Assembly: GCA_018883675.1 (NCBI GenBank)
Contig: JAHLFS010000031.1
Span: 1 to 58,038 of the forward strand
Direction: 5' to 3'
DNA: 58,038 bases
Origin: Candidatus Paralactobacillus gallistercoris
GTDB taxonomy: Bacteria; Bacillota; Bacilli; Lactobacillales; Lactobacillaceae
A model generated the notes under the pieces. It saw only the letters and a program-made list of their open reading frames with translations, did not search any database and was not told the DNA's origin. Numbering within the stretch: position 1 is the stretch's first letter; every line of letters begins with the position of its first letter. Below are positions 30,112-40,896 of the stretch, piece after piece. A program made the position numbers and the translations under genes.

Positions 30112-30510
30112 ATGGTTCTAACTGATCCCATTGCTGATTATTTAACACGTATTCGGAATGCTAACATGGTTCGCCATGAATCTGTTGAAGTACCAGCTTC
30201 AAAGATGAAAAAAGCTATCTCCGAAATTCTTAAGCGCGAAGGTTTCATTCGCGATTACGAATGCATTGAAGATGATAAGCAAGGCACAATTCGTATTTTC
30301 TTAAAATATGGTAAGAATAACGAACGTGTTATTTCAGGATTAAAGCGTATTTCCAAACCAGGTTTACGTAGTTATGTAAAAGCTGATGAAGTACCTAAGG
30401 TATTAAACGGTTTAGGTATCGCTATTATCTCAACATCAGCTGGTGTTATGACAGACAAAGAAGCACGCGCTAAGAATGTTGGTGGCGAAGTGCTTGCTTA
30501 CGTTTGGTAA
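30112..30510 (+). CDS. rpsH: Ribosomal protein uS8
   Basis: 132 residues, a 30S platform protein and in E. coli the spc operon autoregulator: [16 protein letters not shown] and [31 protein letters not shown]. Start ATG behind AAAGGAGGTT. Confidence 0.98.
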   Translation: MVLTDPIADYLTRIRNANMVRHESVEVPASKMKKAISEILKREGFIRDYECIEDDKQGTIRIFLKYGKNNERVISGLKRISKPGLRSYVKADEVPKVLNGLGIAIISTSAGVMTDKEARAKNVGGEVLAYVW

Positions 30511-30546
30511 TAACTTCAACAATTAAAAAGGAGGTGCAACAAACAC

Positions 30547-31077
30547 ATGAGTCGTATCGGTAATAAACCTATCACTCTTCCTGAAGGTGTTACTGTAAAA
30601 CGTGATGGTAACGTGGTTACAGTAAAAGGACCTAAGGGTGAATTAACTCGTGATTTTGTTCCAGAAATCGAAATGCATGAAGACGGAAATGTTATTACAT
30701 TTACACGTCCTAATGAATCATTGAAAGCACTTCATGGTACAATGCGTGCCAACTTAAACAACATGGTTGTTGGTGTAACTAAAGGTTATGAAAAACACCT
30801 TGACCTTGTTGGTGTTGGTTACCGTGCACAATTGAAGGGTAAAACATTAGTATTAAATGTTGGTTACTCCCATCCAGTTGAAATGGAAGCACCAGAAGGC
30901 ATTGAAATTAAGGTGCCTGGAACAACGGAAGTTGTTGTAAGTGGTATTGACAAGCAACTTGTTGGTCAATTTGCAGCAGAAATTCGTGATGTTCGTCCAC
31001 CTGAACCTTATAAAGGTAAAGGTATTCGTTACCACGATGAACATGTTCGTCGTAAGGAAGGTAAGACTGGTAAATAA
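30547..31077 (+). CDS. rplF: Ribosomal protein uL6
   Basis: 176 residues, a two-domain 50S protein near the GTPase centre: [15 protein letters not shown] and [25 protein letters not shown]. Start ATG behind AAAGGAGGTGC. A 66-nt spacer with an AT-rich hairpin separates it from rplR. Confidence 0.98.
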   Translation: MSRIGNKPITLPEGVTVKRDGNVVTVKGPKGELTRDFVPEIEMHEDGNVITFTRPNESLKALHGTMRANLNNMVVGVTKGYEKHLDLVGVGYRAQLKGKTLVLNVGYSHPVEMEAPEGIEIKVPGTTEVVVSGIDKQLVGQFAAEIRDVRPPEPYKGKGIRYHDEHVRRKEGKTGK

Positions 31078-31143
31078 TAATTGCCAGGTATTAGTTGTAT
31101 TTGTTATAAAATACAATGAATTTAATCTTATGAGGTGAAAATT

Positions 31144-31500
31144 GTGATTTCAAAACCAGATAAGAACAAAATCCGTCAAAAGCGTCATACACGCGTACGC
31201 GGTAAGATCTCTGGAACAGCAGATCGCCCACGTTTAAATGTATTTCGTTCCAATAAAAACATCTACGCTCAAGTAATTGATGACGTAGCGGGTGTTACAC
31301 TTGCAAGTGCCTCAACCTTAGATAAAGAAATTGATGGCGGCACAAAAGTAGAACAAGCTCAAAAAGTTGGTGCTTTAGTTGCTAAACGTGCCATCGAAAA
31401 AGGCATTAAAGCTGTCGTCTTTGACCGTGGTGGTTACCTCTACCATGGTCGTGTGGAAGCTTTAGCTGAAGCTGCCCGCGAAAATGGCTTAGAATTCTAG
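31144..31500 (+). CDS. rplR: Ribosomal protein uL18
   Basis: 118 residues, a 5S rRNA-binding protein: [25 protein letters not shown] and [28 protein letters not shown]. The start is GTG 31144 behind ATGAGGTGA; an in-frame GTG at 31135 is part of that binding site. Confidence 0.97.
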   Translation: MISKPDKNKIRQKRHTRVRGKISGTADRPRLNVFRSNKNIYAQVIDDVAGVTLASASTLDKEIDGGTKVEQAQKVGALVAKRAIEKGIKAVVFDRGGYLYHGRVEALAEAARENGLEF

Positions 31501-31522
31501 GAAGAAGGAGGAATAACCACAC

Positions 31523-32023
31523 ATGACATACATCGATCCATCTCGTTTAGAATTAGAAGATAATGTTGTTGAAATCAACCGTGTTACTAAGGTTGTTAAA
31601 GGTGGTCGTCGTTTACGGTTTGCCGCAATCGTAATCGTTGGTGACAAACACGGCCATGTCGGTTTTGGTACTGGTAAAGCACAAGAAGTACCAGAAGCTA
31701 TTCGTAAAGCGGTTGAAGATGGTAAAAAGAATTTAATCGAAGTTCCAATGGTTGGAACAACTATTCCACACGAAGTAATTGGTCACTTCGGTGCTGGCAA
31801 GATCATGTTAAAACCAGCGATCGAAGGTTCTGGAGTTGCTGCTGGTGGTGCTGTTCGTTCCGTTATGGAATTAGCAGGTATTGGTGATATTACTGCTAAA
31901 TCACTTGGCCGTAATACCTCAATCAATATGATTCGTGCAACAATTGATGCATTATCACAATTGAAGACTGCTGAACAAGTTGCTGAACTTCGTGGTGTTT
32001 CAGTTGAATCATTAAAAGACTAG
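31523..32023 (+). CDS. rpsE: Ribosomal protein uS5
   Basis: 166 residues, a 30S fidelity protein: [25 protein letters not shown] and the loop [33 protein letters not shown]. Start ATG behind AGAAGGAGGAA. Confidence 0.98.
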   Translation: MTYIDPSRLELEDNVVEINRVTKVVKGGRRLRFAAIVIVGDKHGHVGFGTGKAQEVPEAIRKAVEDGKKNLIEVPMVGTTIPHEVIGHFGAGKIMLKPAIEGSGVAAGGAVRSVMELAGIGDITAKSLGRNTSINMIRATIDALSQLKTAEQVAELRGVSVESLKD

Positions 32024-32034
32024 GAGATGTGTTT

Positions 32035-32220
32035 ATGGCTCAATTAAAGATTACTTTAAAGCGTAGCGCTGCACATCGCATTCCTGAACAACGTAAAGTT
32101 GTTAAAGCATTAGGACTTGGTCGGGTAAATAGTTCCGTCGTACGTCCTGATAATGCAGCAGTTCGTGGCGCAATCACAAAAATTGCTCACTTAGTATCAG
32201 TTGAAGCAATTGAAGACTAA
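32035..32220 (+). CDS. rpmD: Ribosomal protein uL30
   Basis: 61 residues: [21 protein letters not shown] and [33 protein letters not shown] 32035 behind TAGGAGATG; an in-frame GTG at 32029 is within that site. Confidence 0.97.
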   Translation: MAQLKITLKRSAAHRIPEQRKVVKALGLGRVNSSVVRPDNAAVRGAITKIAHLVSVEAIED

Positions 32221-32263
32221 TTAATTTAGTGTTTTAAAATTAAATAAGGAGGTGCCTAACCTA

Positions 32264-32703
32264 ATGAAGTTGAATGAATTACAACCTAATGAAGGTTCAC
32301 GTCGTGCACGTAAGCGTGTAGGTCGTGGTACTTCATCTGGCTACGGTAAAACAGCTGGTAAAGGTACAAAAGGTCAATTAGCTCGTCAAGGTGGTAAGAC
32401 TCGTTTAGGTTTTGAAGGTGGCCAAATGCCATTATTCCGTCGTCTTCCAAAACGTGGTTTTAAGAATGTTAACCGTAAAGAATACGCAATTGTTAACTTA
32501 TCTGACTTAAATCGTTTTGACGATGGTGCAGAAATTACCGCTACAGTATTATTAGACGCTGGTGTAATTAAAAAAGAATTATCCGGTGTTAAGTTGTTAG
32601 CTAATGGTGAATTGAACAAGAAGTTAACTATTAAAGTTAGCAAGGCTTCTGCAGCAGCTAAGCAAGCCGTTGAAGCTGCCGGTGGTTCAATTGAGGTGAT
32701 GTA

Positions 32704-32704
<1 letters not shown>
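32264..32704 (+). CDS. rplO: Ribosomal protein uL15
   Basis: 146 residues: [22 protein letters not shown] and the glycine-rich tail-in [29 protein letters not shown] 32264 follows AAGGAGGTG at good spacing; GTG 32252 overlaps that site. The stop shares one base with the secY start. Confidence 0.97.
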
Positions 32705-34673
<1,969 letters not shown>

Positions 34674-34708
34674 GTTAACGATGGTTATTCAATAATTACT
34701 GATTACCA

Positions 34709-34736
34709 TTGCAATTAAACTAATCTATGCTATACT
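34709..34736 (+). promoter_or_regulatory. Candidate internal promoter ahead of infA
   Basis: TTGCAA (34709-34714), a 16-nt spacer, TATACT (34731-34736). It lies in the 148-nt adk-infA spacer and would drive infA-rpmJ-rpsM-rpsK-rpoA-rplQ. Confidence 0.55.
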
Positions 34737-34756
34737 CTTATAGTATGGATATATTT

Positions 34757-34784
34757 GGGTGAGTGGATACTGCTCTCCCTTTTT
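34757..34784 (+). terminator. Terminator-like hairpin in the infA leader
   Basis: GGG-T-GAG pairs with CTC-T-CCC across a 9-nt loop, followed directly by TTTTT. It sits between the internal promoter and infA, so it is a candidate attenuator or a partial terminator of the upstream transcript. Confidence 0.55.
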
Positions 34785-34821
34785 GTATATTGTATTAAGG
34801 TAAAATCGGGAGGAAAATTGT

Positions 34822-35040
34822 TTGGCCAAAGATGATGTAATTGAAATTCAAGGCACCGTAGTAGATACATTACCTAATGCGATGTTCAAAGTAGAATTAG
34901 AAAATGGCGCAACAATTTTGGCACATGTTTCCGGTAAGATCCGTATGCATTATATCCGGATTTTACCTGGCGATCGTGTCACTGTTGAATTGTCCCCATA
35001 TGATTTAACAAAGGGACGTATTACGTATCGCTTTAAATAG
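34822..35040 (+). CDS. infA: Translation initiation factor IF-1
   Basis: 72 residues, an S1-like OB-fold: [29 protein letters not shown] and [25 protein letters not shown]. It blocks the A site during initiation. The start is TTG behind GGGAGGAAAA. It is the first gene of the alpha segment. Confidence 0.98.
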   Translation: MAKDDVIEIQGTVVDTLPNAMFKVELENGATILAHVSGKIRMHYIRILPGDRVTVELSPYDLTKGRITYRFK

Positions 35041-35058
35041 TCATGAAGGAGGCTAATT

Positions 35059-35175
35059 ATGAAGGTTAGACCATCAGTTCGCCCAATGTGCGAACACTGC
35101 AAGATTATTAAGCGTAAGGGTCGCGTAATGGTTATTTGCTCTGCGAACCCTAAGCATAAACAACGTCAAGGATAA
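35059..35175 (+). CDS. rpmJ: Ribosomal protein bL36
   Basis: 38 residues, read directly between infA and rpsM. It begins [20 protein letters not shown] and ends NPKHKQRQG. The zinc-type C-x2-C-x12-C-x4-H pattern is complete. Start ATG behind GAAGGAGGCT; rpsM follows after 17 nt. Confidence 0.97.
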   Translation: MKVRPSVRPMCEHCKIIKRKGRVMVICSANPKHKQRQG

Positions 35176-35192
35176 TTAGGAGGTGTATACTA

Positions 35193-35558
35193 ATGGCTCG
35201 TATCGCGGGTGTTGACTTGCCTCGTGGCAAACGCATTGTTATTGCCTTAACATACATTTATGGTATTGGTAATACTACTGCTAAGAAAATTTTAAAGAAT
35301 GCTGGTGTTTCTGAAGATATTCGTGAAGAAGATCTTACACCAGATCAAGAAGATAAGATCCGTGCAGAAGTTGATAAAATTCCTGTCGAAGGTGATCTTC
35401 GTCGTGAAGTAAGCATGAATATCAAACGCTTACAAGAAATCGGTTCTTATCGTGGTATTCGTCACCGTCGTGGTTTACCAGTACGGGGACAAAATACAAA
35501 GAATAATGCTCGGACTCGTAAAGGTAAGAAAGTTACTATTGCGGGTAAGAAGAAGTAA
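35193..35558 (+). CDS. rpsM: Ribosomal protein uS13
   Basis: 121 residues, a 30S head protein contacting the P-site t[29 protein letters not shown] and [28 protein letters not shown]. Start ATG behind TAGGAGGTGT. Confidence 0.98.
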   Translation: MARIAGVDLPRGKRIVIALTYIYGIGNTTAKKILKNAGVSEDIREEDLTPDQEDKIRAEVDKIPVEGDLRREVSMNIKRLQEIGSYRGIRHRRGLPVRGQNTKNNARTRKGKKVTIAGKKK

Positions 35559-35586
35559 TTTTAGAGCAAGGGAGGTCAATTAATCA

Positions 35587-35976
35587 ATGGCACAAAGAAA
35601 AACATCAAGAAAACGTCGTGCAAAGAAGAATGTTGAATCTGGTGTAGCACATATTCATTCAACATTTAACAATACGTTAGTAATGATTACTGACCCACGC
35701 GGTAACGCTGTTGCATGGTCATCAGCTGGTGCATTAGGTTTTAAAGGTAGTCGTAAATCCACACCATTCGCTGCACAAATGGCAGCTGAAGCTGCAGCTA
35801 AGGAATCAATGGAACATGGTATGAAGACTGTTGAAGTAGCAGTTAAGGGTCCAGGCGCTGGTCGTGAAGCAGCTATTCGTTCATTACAAGCAACTGGTCT
35901 TGAAATCACAGCAATTCGTGATGTTACTCCAGTACCTCATAACGGTTCTCGTCCTCCAAAGCGTCGTCGTGTCTAA
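35587..35976 (+). CDS. rpsK: Ribosomal protein uS11
   Basis: 129 residues, a 30S platform protein: [30 protein letters not shown] and [20 protein letters not shown]. Start ATG behind AGGGAGGTC. A 74-nt spacer with a palindrome precedes rpoA. Confidence 0.98.
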   Translation: MAQRKTSRKRRAKKNVESGVAHIHSTFNNTLVMITDPRGNAVAWSSAGALGFKGSRKSTPFAAQMAAEAAAKESMEHGMKTVEVAVKGPGAGREAAIRSLQATGLEITAIRDVTPVPHNGSRPPKRRRV

Positions 35977-36050
35977 TTTGAGTGCCGCTTCATTATAATG
36001 AAACGTGGACGCGAATTTCACTCTCGTTTTGAAAGGGGTAAAAACTAAGA

Positions 36051-36989
36051 ATGATTGAATTTGAAAAGCCAAACATTACAAAAGTTGATGAAAGCACCAA
36101 CTACGGTAAATTTGTAGTAGAACCATTAGAACGTGGTTACGGTACAACACTTGGCAACTCTTTACGTCGTATTTTGTTATCATCTTTGCCAGGTGCAGCA
36201 GTAACAAGTATTCAAATTGATGGTGTTTTGCATGAATTCTCCACAATCGATGGAGTTTTAGAAGACGTAACTCAAATTATTTTGAATATTAAGAAGTTAA
36301 CTTTGAAGTTACACAGTGATGAAGATAAATCATTAGAAATCGACGTAAAAGGTCCTGCAACAGTAACTGCTGCTGACATTAAGGCTGATGCTGATGTTGA
36401 AGTTCTTAATCCAGAACAATACATTTGTACAGTAGCCGAAGGTGGTCATTTCCATATTCAAATGACTGCTAACAAAGGTCGTGGTTATGTTCCAGCAGAT
36501 CAAAATAAAAAAGAAGATATGCCTATCGGTGTGTTACCAATCGACTCAATTTATACCCCAATTAGTCGTGTAAATTACCAAGTTGAAAGTACTCGTGTTG
36601 GTCGCCGTAATGACTTTGATAAGTTAACCTTAGATGTTTGGACCAATGGTTCAATTAGTCCGCGGGAAGCAATTAGCTTAGCCGCTAAAATCTTAACTGA
36701 GCATTTATCAATCTTTGTCAACTTGAGCGATGAAGCTAAGAATGCTGAAGTAATGGTTGAAAAAGAAGAATCACATAAAGAAAAAATGCTTGAAATGACA
36801 ATTGAAGAGTTGGATTTATCTGTGCGTTCATACAACTGTTTGAAGCGTGCCGGTATCAATACTGTTCAAGAACTCACTAATAAGACTGAAGCTGACATGA
36901 TGAAAGTTCGTAATTTAGGACGGAAATCATTAGAAGAAGTTAAAGCAAAACTCGCAGATCTCGGTTTATCCTTACGTAAGGAAGACTAA
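36051..36989 (+). CDS. rpoA: RpoA, RNA polymerase alpha subunit
   Basis: 312 residues. The N-terminal assembly domain ([46 protein letters not shown]) is joined by a charged linker to the C-terminal DNA- and factor-binding domain ([29 protein letters not shown]...[20 protein letters not shown]). Start ATG behind AAAGGGG, rather distant at 12 nt. It lies between rpsK and rplQ as in all Firmicutes. Confidence 0.98.
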   Translation: MIEFEKPNITKVDESTNYGKFVVEPLERGYGTTLGNSLRRILLSSLPGAAVTSIQIDGVLHEFSTIDGVLEDVTQIILNIKKLTLKLHSDEDKSLEIDVKGPATVTAADIKADADVEVLNPEQYICTVAEGGHFHIQMTANKGRGYVPADQNKKEDMPIGVLPIDSIYTPISRVNYQVESTRVGRRNDFDKLTLDVWTNGSISPREAISLAAKILTEHLSIFVNLSDEAKNAEVMVEKEESHKEKMLEMTIEELDLSVRSYNCLKRAGINTVQELTNKTEADMMKVRNLGRKSLEEVKAKLADLGLSLRKED

Positions 36990-37014
36990 TATTTAAAACA
37001 AAGGAGGCTATCTC

Positions 37015-37398
37015 ATGGGTTACCGTAAATTAGGACGTACAAGTGGTCATCGTAAAGCTATGTTACGTAACTTAACAACAGACCTTATCATTAATGAAAA
37101 GATCGTTACTACTGAAGCACGTGCTAAAGAAGTTCGTTCAACAGTAGAAAAAATGATTACGCTTGGTAAACGTGGTGACTTACACGCACGTCGGCAAGCT
37201 GCATCATACATTTATAATGAAACTGCTGATCTTATTGAAAAAGATGAAAATGTTTTTGTTCGTAAATCAGCATTACAAAAATTATTTAGTGACATCGCAC
37301 CTCGTTACAAGGATCGTCAAGGTGGATACACTCGTATCTTAAAGACAGCACCTCGTCGCGGTGATGGTGCACCAATGGTAATTCTTGAATTAGTCTAA
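37015..37398 (+). CDS. rplQ: Ribosomal protein bL17
   Basis: 127 residues: [25 protein letters not shown] and the C-terminal [25 protein letters not shown]. Start ATG behind AAAGGAGGCT. It is the last gene of the cluster; ecfA1, ecfA2, ecfT and truA, which commonly follow in lactobacilli, are absent. Confidence 0.98.
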   Translation: MGYRKLGRTSGHRKAMLRNLTTDLIINEKIVTTEARAKEVRSTVEKMITLGKRGDLHARRQAASYIYNETADLIEKDENVFVRKSALQKLFSDIAPRYKDRQGGYTRILKTAPRRGDGAPMVILELV

Positions 37399-37439
37399 TG
37401 ATTTAAGATTTTATCAATGACAATTAAATATCTCATTTA

Positions 37440-37550
37440 AGTCATTTAATCGATGAGTTGAGGAACGTTATGATGTTGGGCGGGATATTCCGAGTCTAGT
37501 TCTCCAGATCGTTAGTATCTGTCATCATTAAATGATTTTTTTGTCTAGTT
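37440..37550 (+). other. Non-coding stretch after rplQ with possible RNA structure
   Basis: A GC-richer block without an ORF. ATGATG (37470-37475) can pair with CATCAT (37523-37528). Inside lie CGG/CCG (37481-37483 with 37490-37492) and CAGAT/ATCTG (37505-37509 with 37517-37521). A short ATCA/TGAT hairpin plus seven T follows at 37525-37542. It could be a 3'-UTR element, a small RNA, or a remnant. Confidence 0.35.
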
Positions 37551-37552
37551 TT

Positions 37553-37589
37553 AAAAAGCGACTGGTTTAAAACCAGTCGCTTTTTTTTT
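37553..37589. terminator. Bidirectional terminator between rplQ and the LCP gene
   Basis: Arms AAGCGACTGGTTT and AAACCAGTCGCTT in perfect pairing, with A-runs on the left and nine T on the right. It ends the 14-kb ribosomal cluster and the convergent LCP gene. Confidence 0.95.
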
Positions 37590-38727
37590 ACTGCATTGTT
37601 GTAATATTCGTTTGTTCATTAGTTGTTGTGTCAGTTTGTTCAGTATTACTACTATGATCAGCATAGTTAGTGTATGAATAATATGTTTCATCATAACCAA
37701 ATGTATCATAGTCATATAATTTAGGGTCAAGGAAATAGTTGGGATTAGCATCATTTAAACGTGTTTCGGCATTATTGAGTTTAATTGGTTTAAGATCCAA
37801 TTGTTTACGTAATTTTTTCGAAACACGGTTTAATTCATCATTTGATGCAATTTGGTAAGACGAACCGTTAATCATTGCACCAGTTCCTTGAATATGATCG
37901 GAATCAATCGTTTGTGAACATATTCGGTAATTTTTAGCAATACCGATCATATCGTTAAAATTAAGGTCAGTTCTGACACTTGACGAGATGGAATTTAAGA
38001 TTTTTTGATAATGAGTCAAACTATTAATTGAAACAAGTTTATGAATAATAACCTTAATGACTTGTTGTTGCCGTTTTTGTCGGCCATAGTCGCCTTCAGG
38101 ATCTTGATAACGCATGCGGGTATATGCTAAAGCAGCTTTACCATTAAGGTGATTTTTACCCTTGGTAATCTTGATATTGCCAGCTTGAATATTAAACTTA
38201 CTGTCAATAGTAACGCCGCCAACAGCATTCACGATTTTTTCTAATGCACCCATATTGACCGTTGCATAATAATTAATCGGTGTTGCTAGTAACTTAGCGA
38301 CGGTAGCCTTTGCCATTTTGGAACCGCCAATATTATAAGCAGCATTAATTTTTTGCACATTAGTTTTTTTCATGCCAATCATTTGGGCTAGTAAATCACG
38401 AGGAATGCTTACCATTGTTGTTGTTTTTTGCTGTGGATTAAGCGTAACAACAATCATGGTATCAGAATTACCACGGTCAATGCGACCTTCAGCCCCAGTA
38501 TCAATTCCTAGTAATAAAATTGAGATCGGTTTTTTATCACGAATTAATGCAGAAGCACGTTCTGAGTGGTTCGTATACATTTCATTAGCGGCGTTTTTAG
38601 TCGCGTTGTAAACATTAATTCCATAAATAATTATTCCAATTAATAAAATGACCACTATCATCAATATAATGTGTAGCCAACGTCGGTGATGACGCCGTCG
38701 TGAAACACGTGATGCGGGTCTTGGCAA
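37588..38727 (-). CDS. LytR-CpsA-Psr (LCP) family glycopolymer ligase
   Basis: A 379-residue membrane-anchored enzyme predicted to attach teichoic acid or polysaccharide to peptidoglycan outside the cell. A basic N-terminal tail (RRRHHRRW) precedes one membrane helix at about 17-38. The LCP domain shows LLLGIDTGA (D76), RIDRGNSDT (R85, D89), SIPRD (R110) and RMRYQDPEGDYGRQKRQQQVI. The C-terminus is a Thr/Asn-rich tail of about 60 residues. The start is TTG 38727 behind AGGAGG; a -10 TATAAT lies at 38771-38776 on this strand. It is monocistronic. Confidence 0.93.
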   Translation of the reverse strand: MPRPASRVSRRRHHRRWLHIILMIVVILLIGIIIYGINVYNATKNAANEMYTNHSERASALIRDKKPISILLLGIDTGAEGRIDRGNSDTMIVVTLNPQQKTTTMVSIPRDLLAQMIGMKKTNVQKINAAYNIGGSKMAKATVAKLLATPINYYATVNMGALEKIVNAVGGVTIDSKFNIQAGNIKITKGKNHLNGKAALAYTRMRYQDPEGDYGRQKRQQQVIKVIIHKLVSINSLTHYQKILNSISSSVRTDLNFNDMIGIAKNYRICSQTIDSDHIQGTGAMINGSSYQIASNDELNRVSKKLRKQLDLKPIKLNNAETRLNDANPNYFLDPKLYDYDTFGYDETYYSYTNYADHSSNTEQTDTTTNEQTNITTMQ

Positions 38728-38830
38728 GCAAATAACCTCCTAATAAGATGTAATAACTATCTAGTTTATCATTATAGAGTTTTTAAACGCGTTAATAAAT
38801 ATGCAATATGATATATTACGCTATTTTGTA

Positions 38831-39685
38831 CTATTTATGCCATAGTAAATCAGCAATTAATTTAATCATGTAACTTTTGGTGTGAAAATGAGAGTGAATA
38901 ACGTGATTAAAGTAATATTCATTATATGTAGTTACTTGATCTTGAAAAATATGTGCCAAAGCCTGGGCTTGACTAAGTGGTACTTCTCCATCTGTGAGTA
39001 ATTGTTGATTAATTGTGCCATAAATATTATTAACTATTGCTTCTGGAGGAATATTATTTTTATTAACTAGCATTTCACGATATAAGCGGTCGGTTTTAAA
39101 TGGTAACTGTTGTCGAGAAACATGATCGTGACATCCGAGAATTTCGTTAACGGGTGTTGCTAATAAAATCATTTTATTTAAACGCGGTAAGTTATTTATT
39201 GCGCCATACCTGGTTACGGTTAAAACGGCCGCACTGCCACCCCATGAGTGGGCAACAATGTTATATTGCTTAATATTGAAACGGTGTTTGAGATCAACTA
39301 ATAAGTTAGCTAACCAGTGTGCCTCTGTTTCAAAACCGGTATCAAAATTACGTTGAAAAATAACTTGAATTAATGGATTAACAGGTGTTGCCTGCCACTT
39401 ACCATAATACTTAATTTTACCAAAAGGACCGATGAATACTGTTAATACTTTTTGGGCTAAGTTATGGCGTTGATAAGTGGCAATCATATGATTATATGTC
39501 GATGCGGTACCCCATGTGCCGTGGATGAATAGGGTAGGAATATTATCATAATTATAATCATTATTTTTATTCTTTAGATTAAGCGACTTATTAGCTACAG
39601 GTGTATTAGCAATTTGGCGTGCCATGATGCCTGTTATACCTGTAAGGAGTAAAATGCGCATTATTTTTTGCTTATTAATTTTCAT
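38831..39685 (-). CDS. Alpha/beta hydrolase of the DUF915 type
   Basis: 284 residues with an N-terminal hydrophobic segment (about 9-22), a signal anchor or signal peptide. The oxyanion-hole motif FIHGTWGT is near 53-60 and the nucleophile elbow AHSWGG has S147. A histidine near the C-terminus (VIHSHFHTK) is the likely third catalytic residue. DUF915 proteins are surface-located esterase- or lipase-like enzymes of lactic acid bacteria; the substrate is unknown. Start ATG behind AAGAGATG. It runs in the same direction as the LCP gene but is separated by a 103-nt gap with its own promoter signals. Confidence 0.83.
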   Translation of the reverse strand: MKINKQKIMRILLLTGITGIMARQIANTPVANKSLNLKNKNNDYNYDNIPTLFIHGTWGTASTYNHMIATYQRHNLAQKVLTVFIGPFGKIKYYGKWQATPVNPLIQVIFQRNFDTGFETEAHWLANLLVDLKHRFNIKQYNIVAHSWGGSAAVLTVTRYGAINNLPRLNKMILLATPVNEILGCHDHVSRQQLPFKTDRLYREMLVNKNNIPPEAIVNNIYGTINQQLLTDGEVPLSQAQALAHIFQDQVTTYNEYYFNHVIHSHFHTKSYMIKLIADLLWHK

Positions 39686-39810
39686 TATTTTTCATCTCTT
39701 TTAGATTATCTTAACGCTGCTTATTGCTACATGTAAATGAATGTAAAATATCACTTTACATTTTTTACAAAGTCGTTTACGCTATAATTAGTAATATTAA
39801 AGGAGTAATT

Positions 39811-40011
39811 ATGATGCATAAATATTTGAAATATTGCCGTGATGTCAATATTTTAGTTTATTTACTTAGTTTAGTATTAATACTAGCTGACCATGCGACA
39901 TTAGGCATTGCTATTTTACCATTTAATTTTTTAGTTACGATTATGGTGGCACTGCAATTAAGCGATTGTGATCATCGCCAAATGCACCATCTTCATCATA
40001 ATATTTATTAA
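39811..40011 (+). CDS. Small membrane protein, two predicted helices
   Basis: 66 residues. Two hydrophobic stretches (about 14-27, VYLLSLVLILAD, and 32-50, AILPFNFLVTIMVAL) are followed by a histidine-rich C-terminus (DCDHRQMHHLHHNIY). Start ATG 39811 follows AAGGAGTAA, and a -10 TATAAT lies at 39783-39788. A strong terminator follows at once, so it forms its own transcription unit. I do not recognise the family. The His cluster could bind metal, but that is only a possibility. Confidence 0.7.
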   Translation: MMHKYLKYCRDVNILVYLLSLVLILADHATLGIAILPFNFLVTIMVALQLSDCDHRQMHHLHHNIY

Positions 40012-40046
40012 AAGCCAGGTTACTAAGGTAACTTGGCTTTTTTATT
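40011..40046 (+). terminator. Terminator after the small membrane protein gene
   Basis: Arms AAAGCCAGGTTAC and GGTAACTTGGCTTT with a TAA loop, followed by T residues. Confidence 0.92.
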
Positions 40047-40087
40047 TTCAGTTATAATTAGGTATCGATAATATTAAGGAGTAACCA

Positions 40088-40816
40088 ATGGGTAATAAGC
40101 CACTTATTTCGATAATTATTCCCTTATATAATTCAGCGTCATATTTGCATCACTGTTTACAAAGTATTATGCAACAAACGTATCAGTATTTTGAAGTAAT
40201 TATGGTTGATGATGCTTCGCAAGATGATACTGTTAAGCAGGCGCAAAAATGGGTGCATTCCGACCCACGTTTTTATCTATATCAACAACACGTTAATCAT
40301 GGTGTATCAACTAATCGTAATATTGGGTTAAGTCATGCGCGTGGTACTTACGTTAGTTTTGTAGATCCGGATGATTGGTGTGCACCTGACTTTTTACAAA
40401 CCTTCATTAATCACTCATCAGGTAATGATTTAGTAATTACGGGATTTTATTGTAATGAACATGTTGCTAGTAGTATTTGGCCCTTACAGCAGCATTATTA
40501 TTCACCCGGACAAATGTTGCCATTTATTATGGCTAATTTTGGCAATATTCGGGGATATGTATGGAATAAATGCTATCGTCGGCAATTAATTGCTAAGTAT
40601 CATTTACGTTTTGATACTGACCTTACAATTATGGAAGATATGTTATTTAACGTAAAGTATTTAATGCACGCGCAACGTTGTTATTATACTTCCCAACCGC
40701 ATTATCATTATGTTAAACGACATAATAGCACGGTACATACTGTTAATAAACGGATGCTGCAAGATATTTTTAAAGCAATTTGGCGTAGTAGTAAAGTAGT
40801 TCTATTGCATAAATAG
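40088..40816 (+). CDS. Family 2 glycosyltransferase (GT-A fold)
   Basis: 242 residues. N-terminal nucleotide-sugar domain: ISIIIPLYNSASYLHHCLQSI, VDDASQDDT (residues 40-48), NIGLSHARGTYVSFVDPDDW with the metal-binding D93/D95/D96. The C-terminal part (IMEDMLFNVKYLMHA) has the ED motif of the acceptor region. No membrane helices. It probably adds a sugar to a surface glycan, but no other glycan genes adjoin it. It is shorter than many EpsH/EpsJ relatives (about 300 or more residues), yet it ends naturally. Start ATG behind AAGGAGTAA. Confidence 0.88.
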   Translation: MGNKPLISIIIPLYNSASYLHHCLQSIMQQTYQYFEVIMVDDASQDDTVKQAQKWVHSDPRFYLYQQHVNHGVSTNRNIGLSHARGTYVSFVDPDDWCAPDFLQTFINHSSGNDLVITGFYCNEHVASSIWPLQQHYYSPGQMLPFIMANFGNIRGYVWNKCYRRQLIAKYHLRFDTDLTIMEDMLFNVKYLMHAQRCYYTSQPHYHYVKRHNSTVHTVNKRMLQDIFKAIWRSSKVVLLHK

Positions 40817-40896
40817 ATTACTTTTTTATCAATGATGATTAACTTATAATAATGAGTAAGTAATATTTATATTTTTTAATATCGAGGCGAGTAAGG

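Noticed and set aside
38697-38710. GTGAAACAC with CGTG inside the LCP gene as a possible parS
   Set aside because: Only the right half matches; the left half agrees at about one of eight positions, and the sequence is coding.
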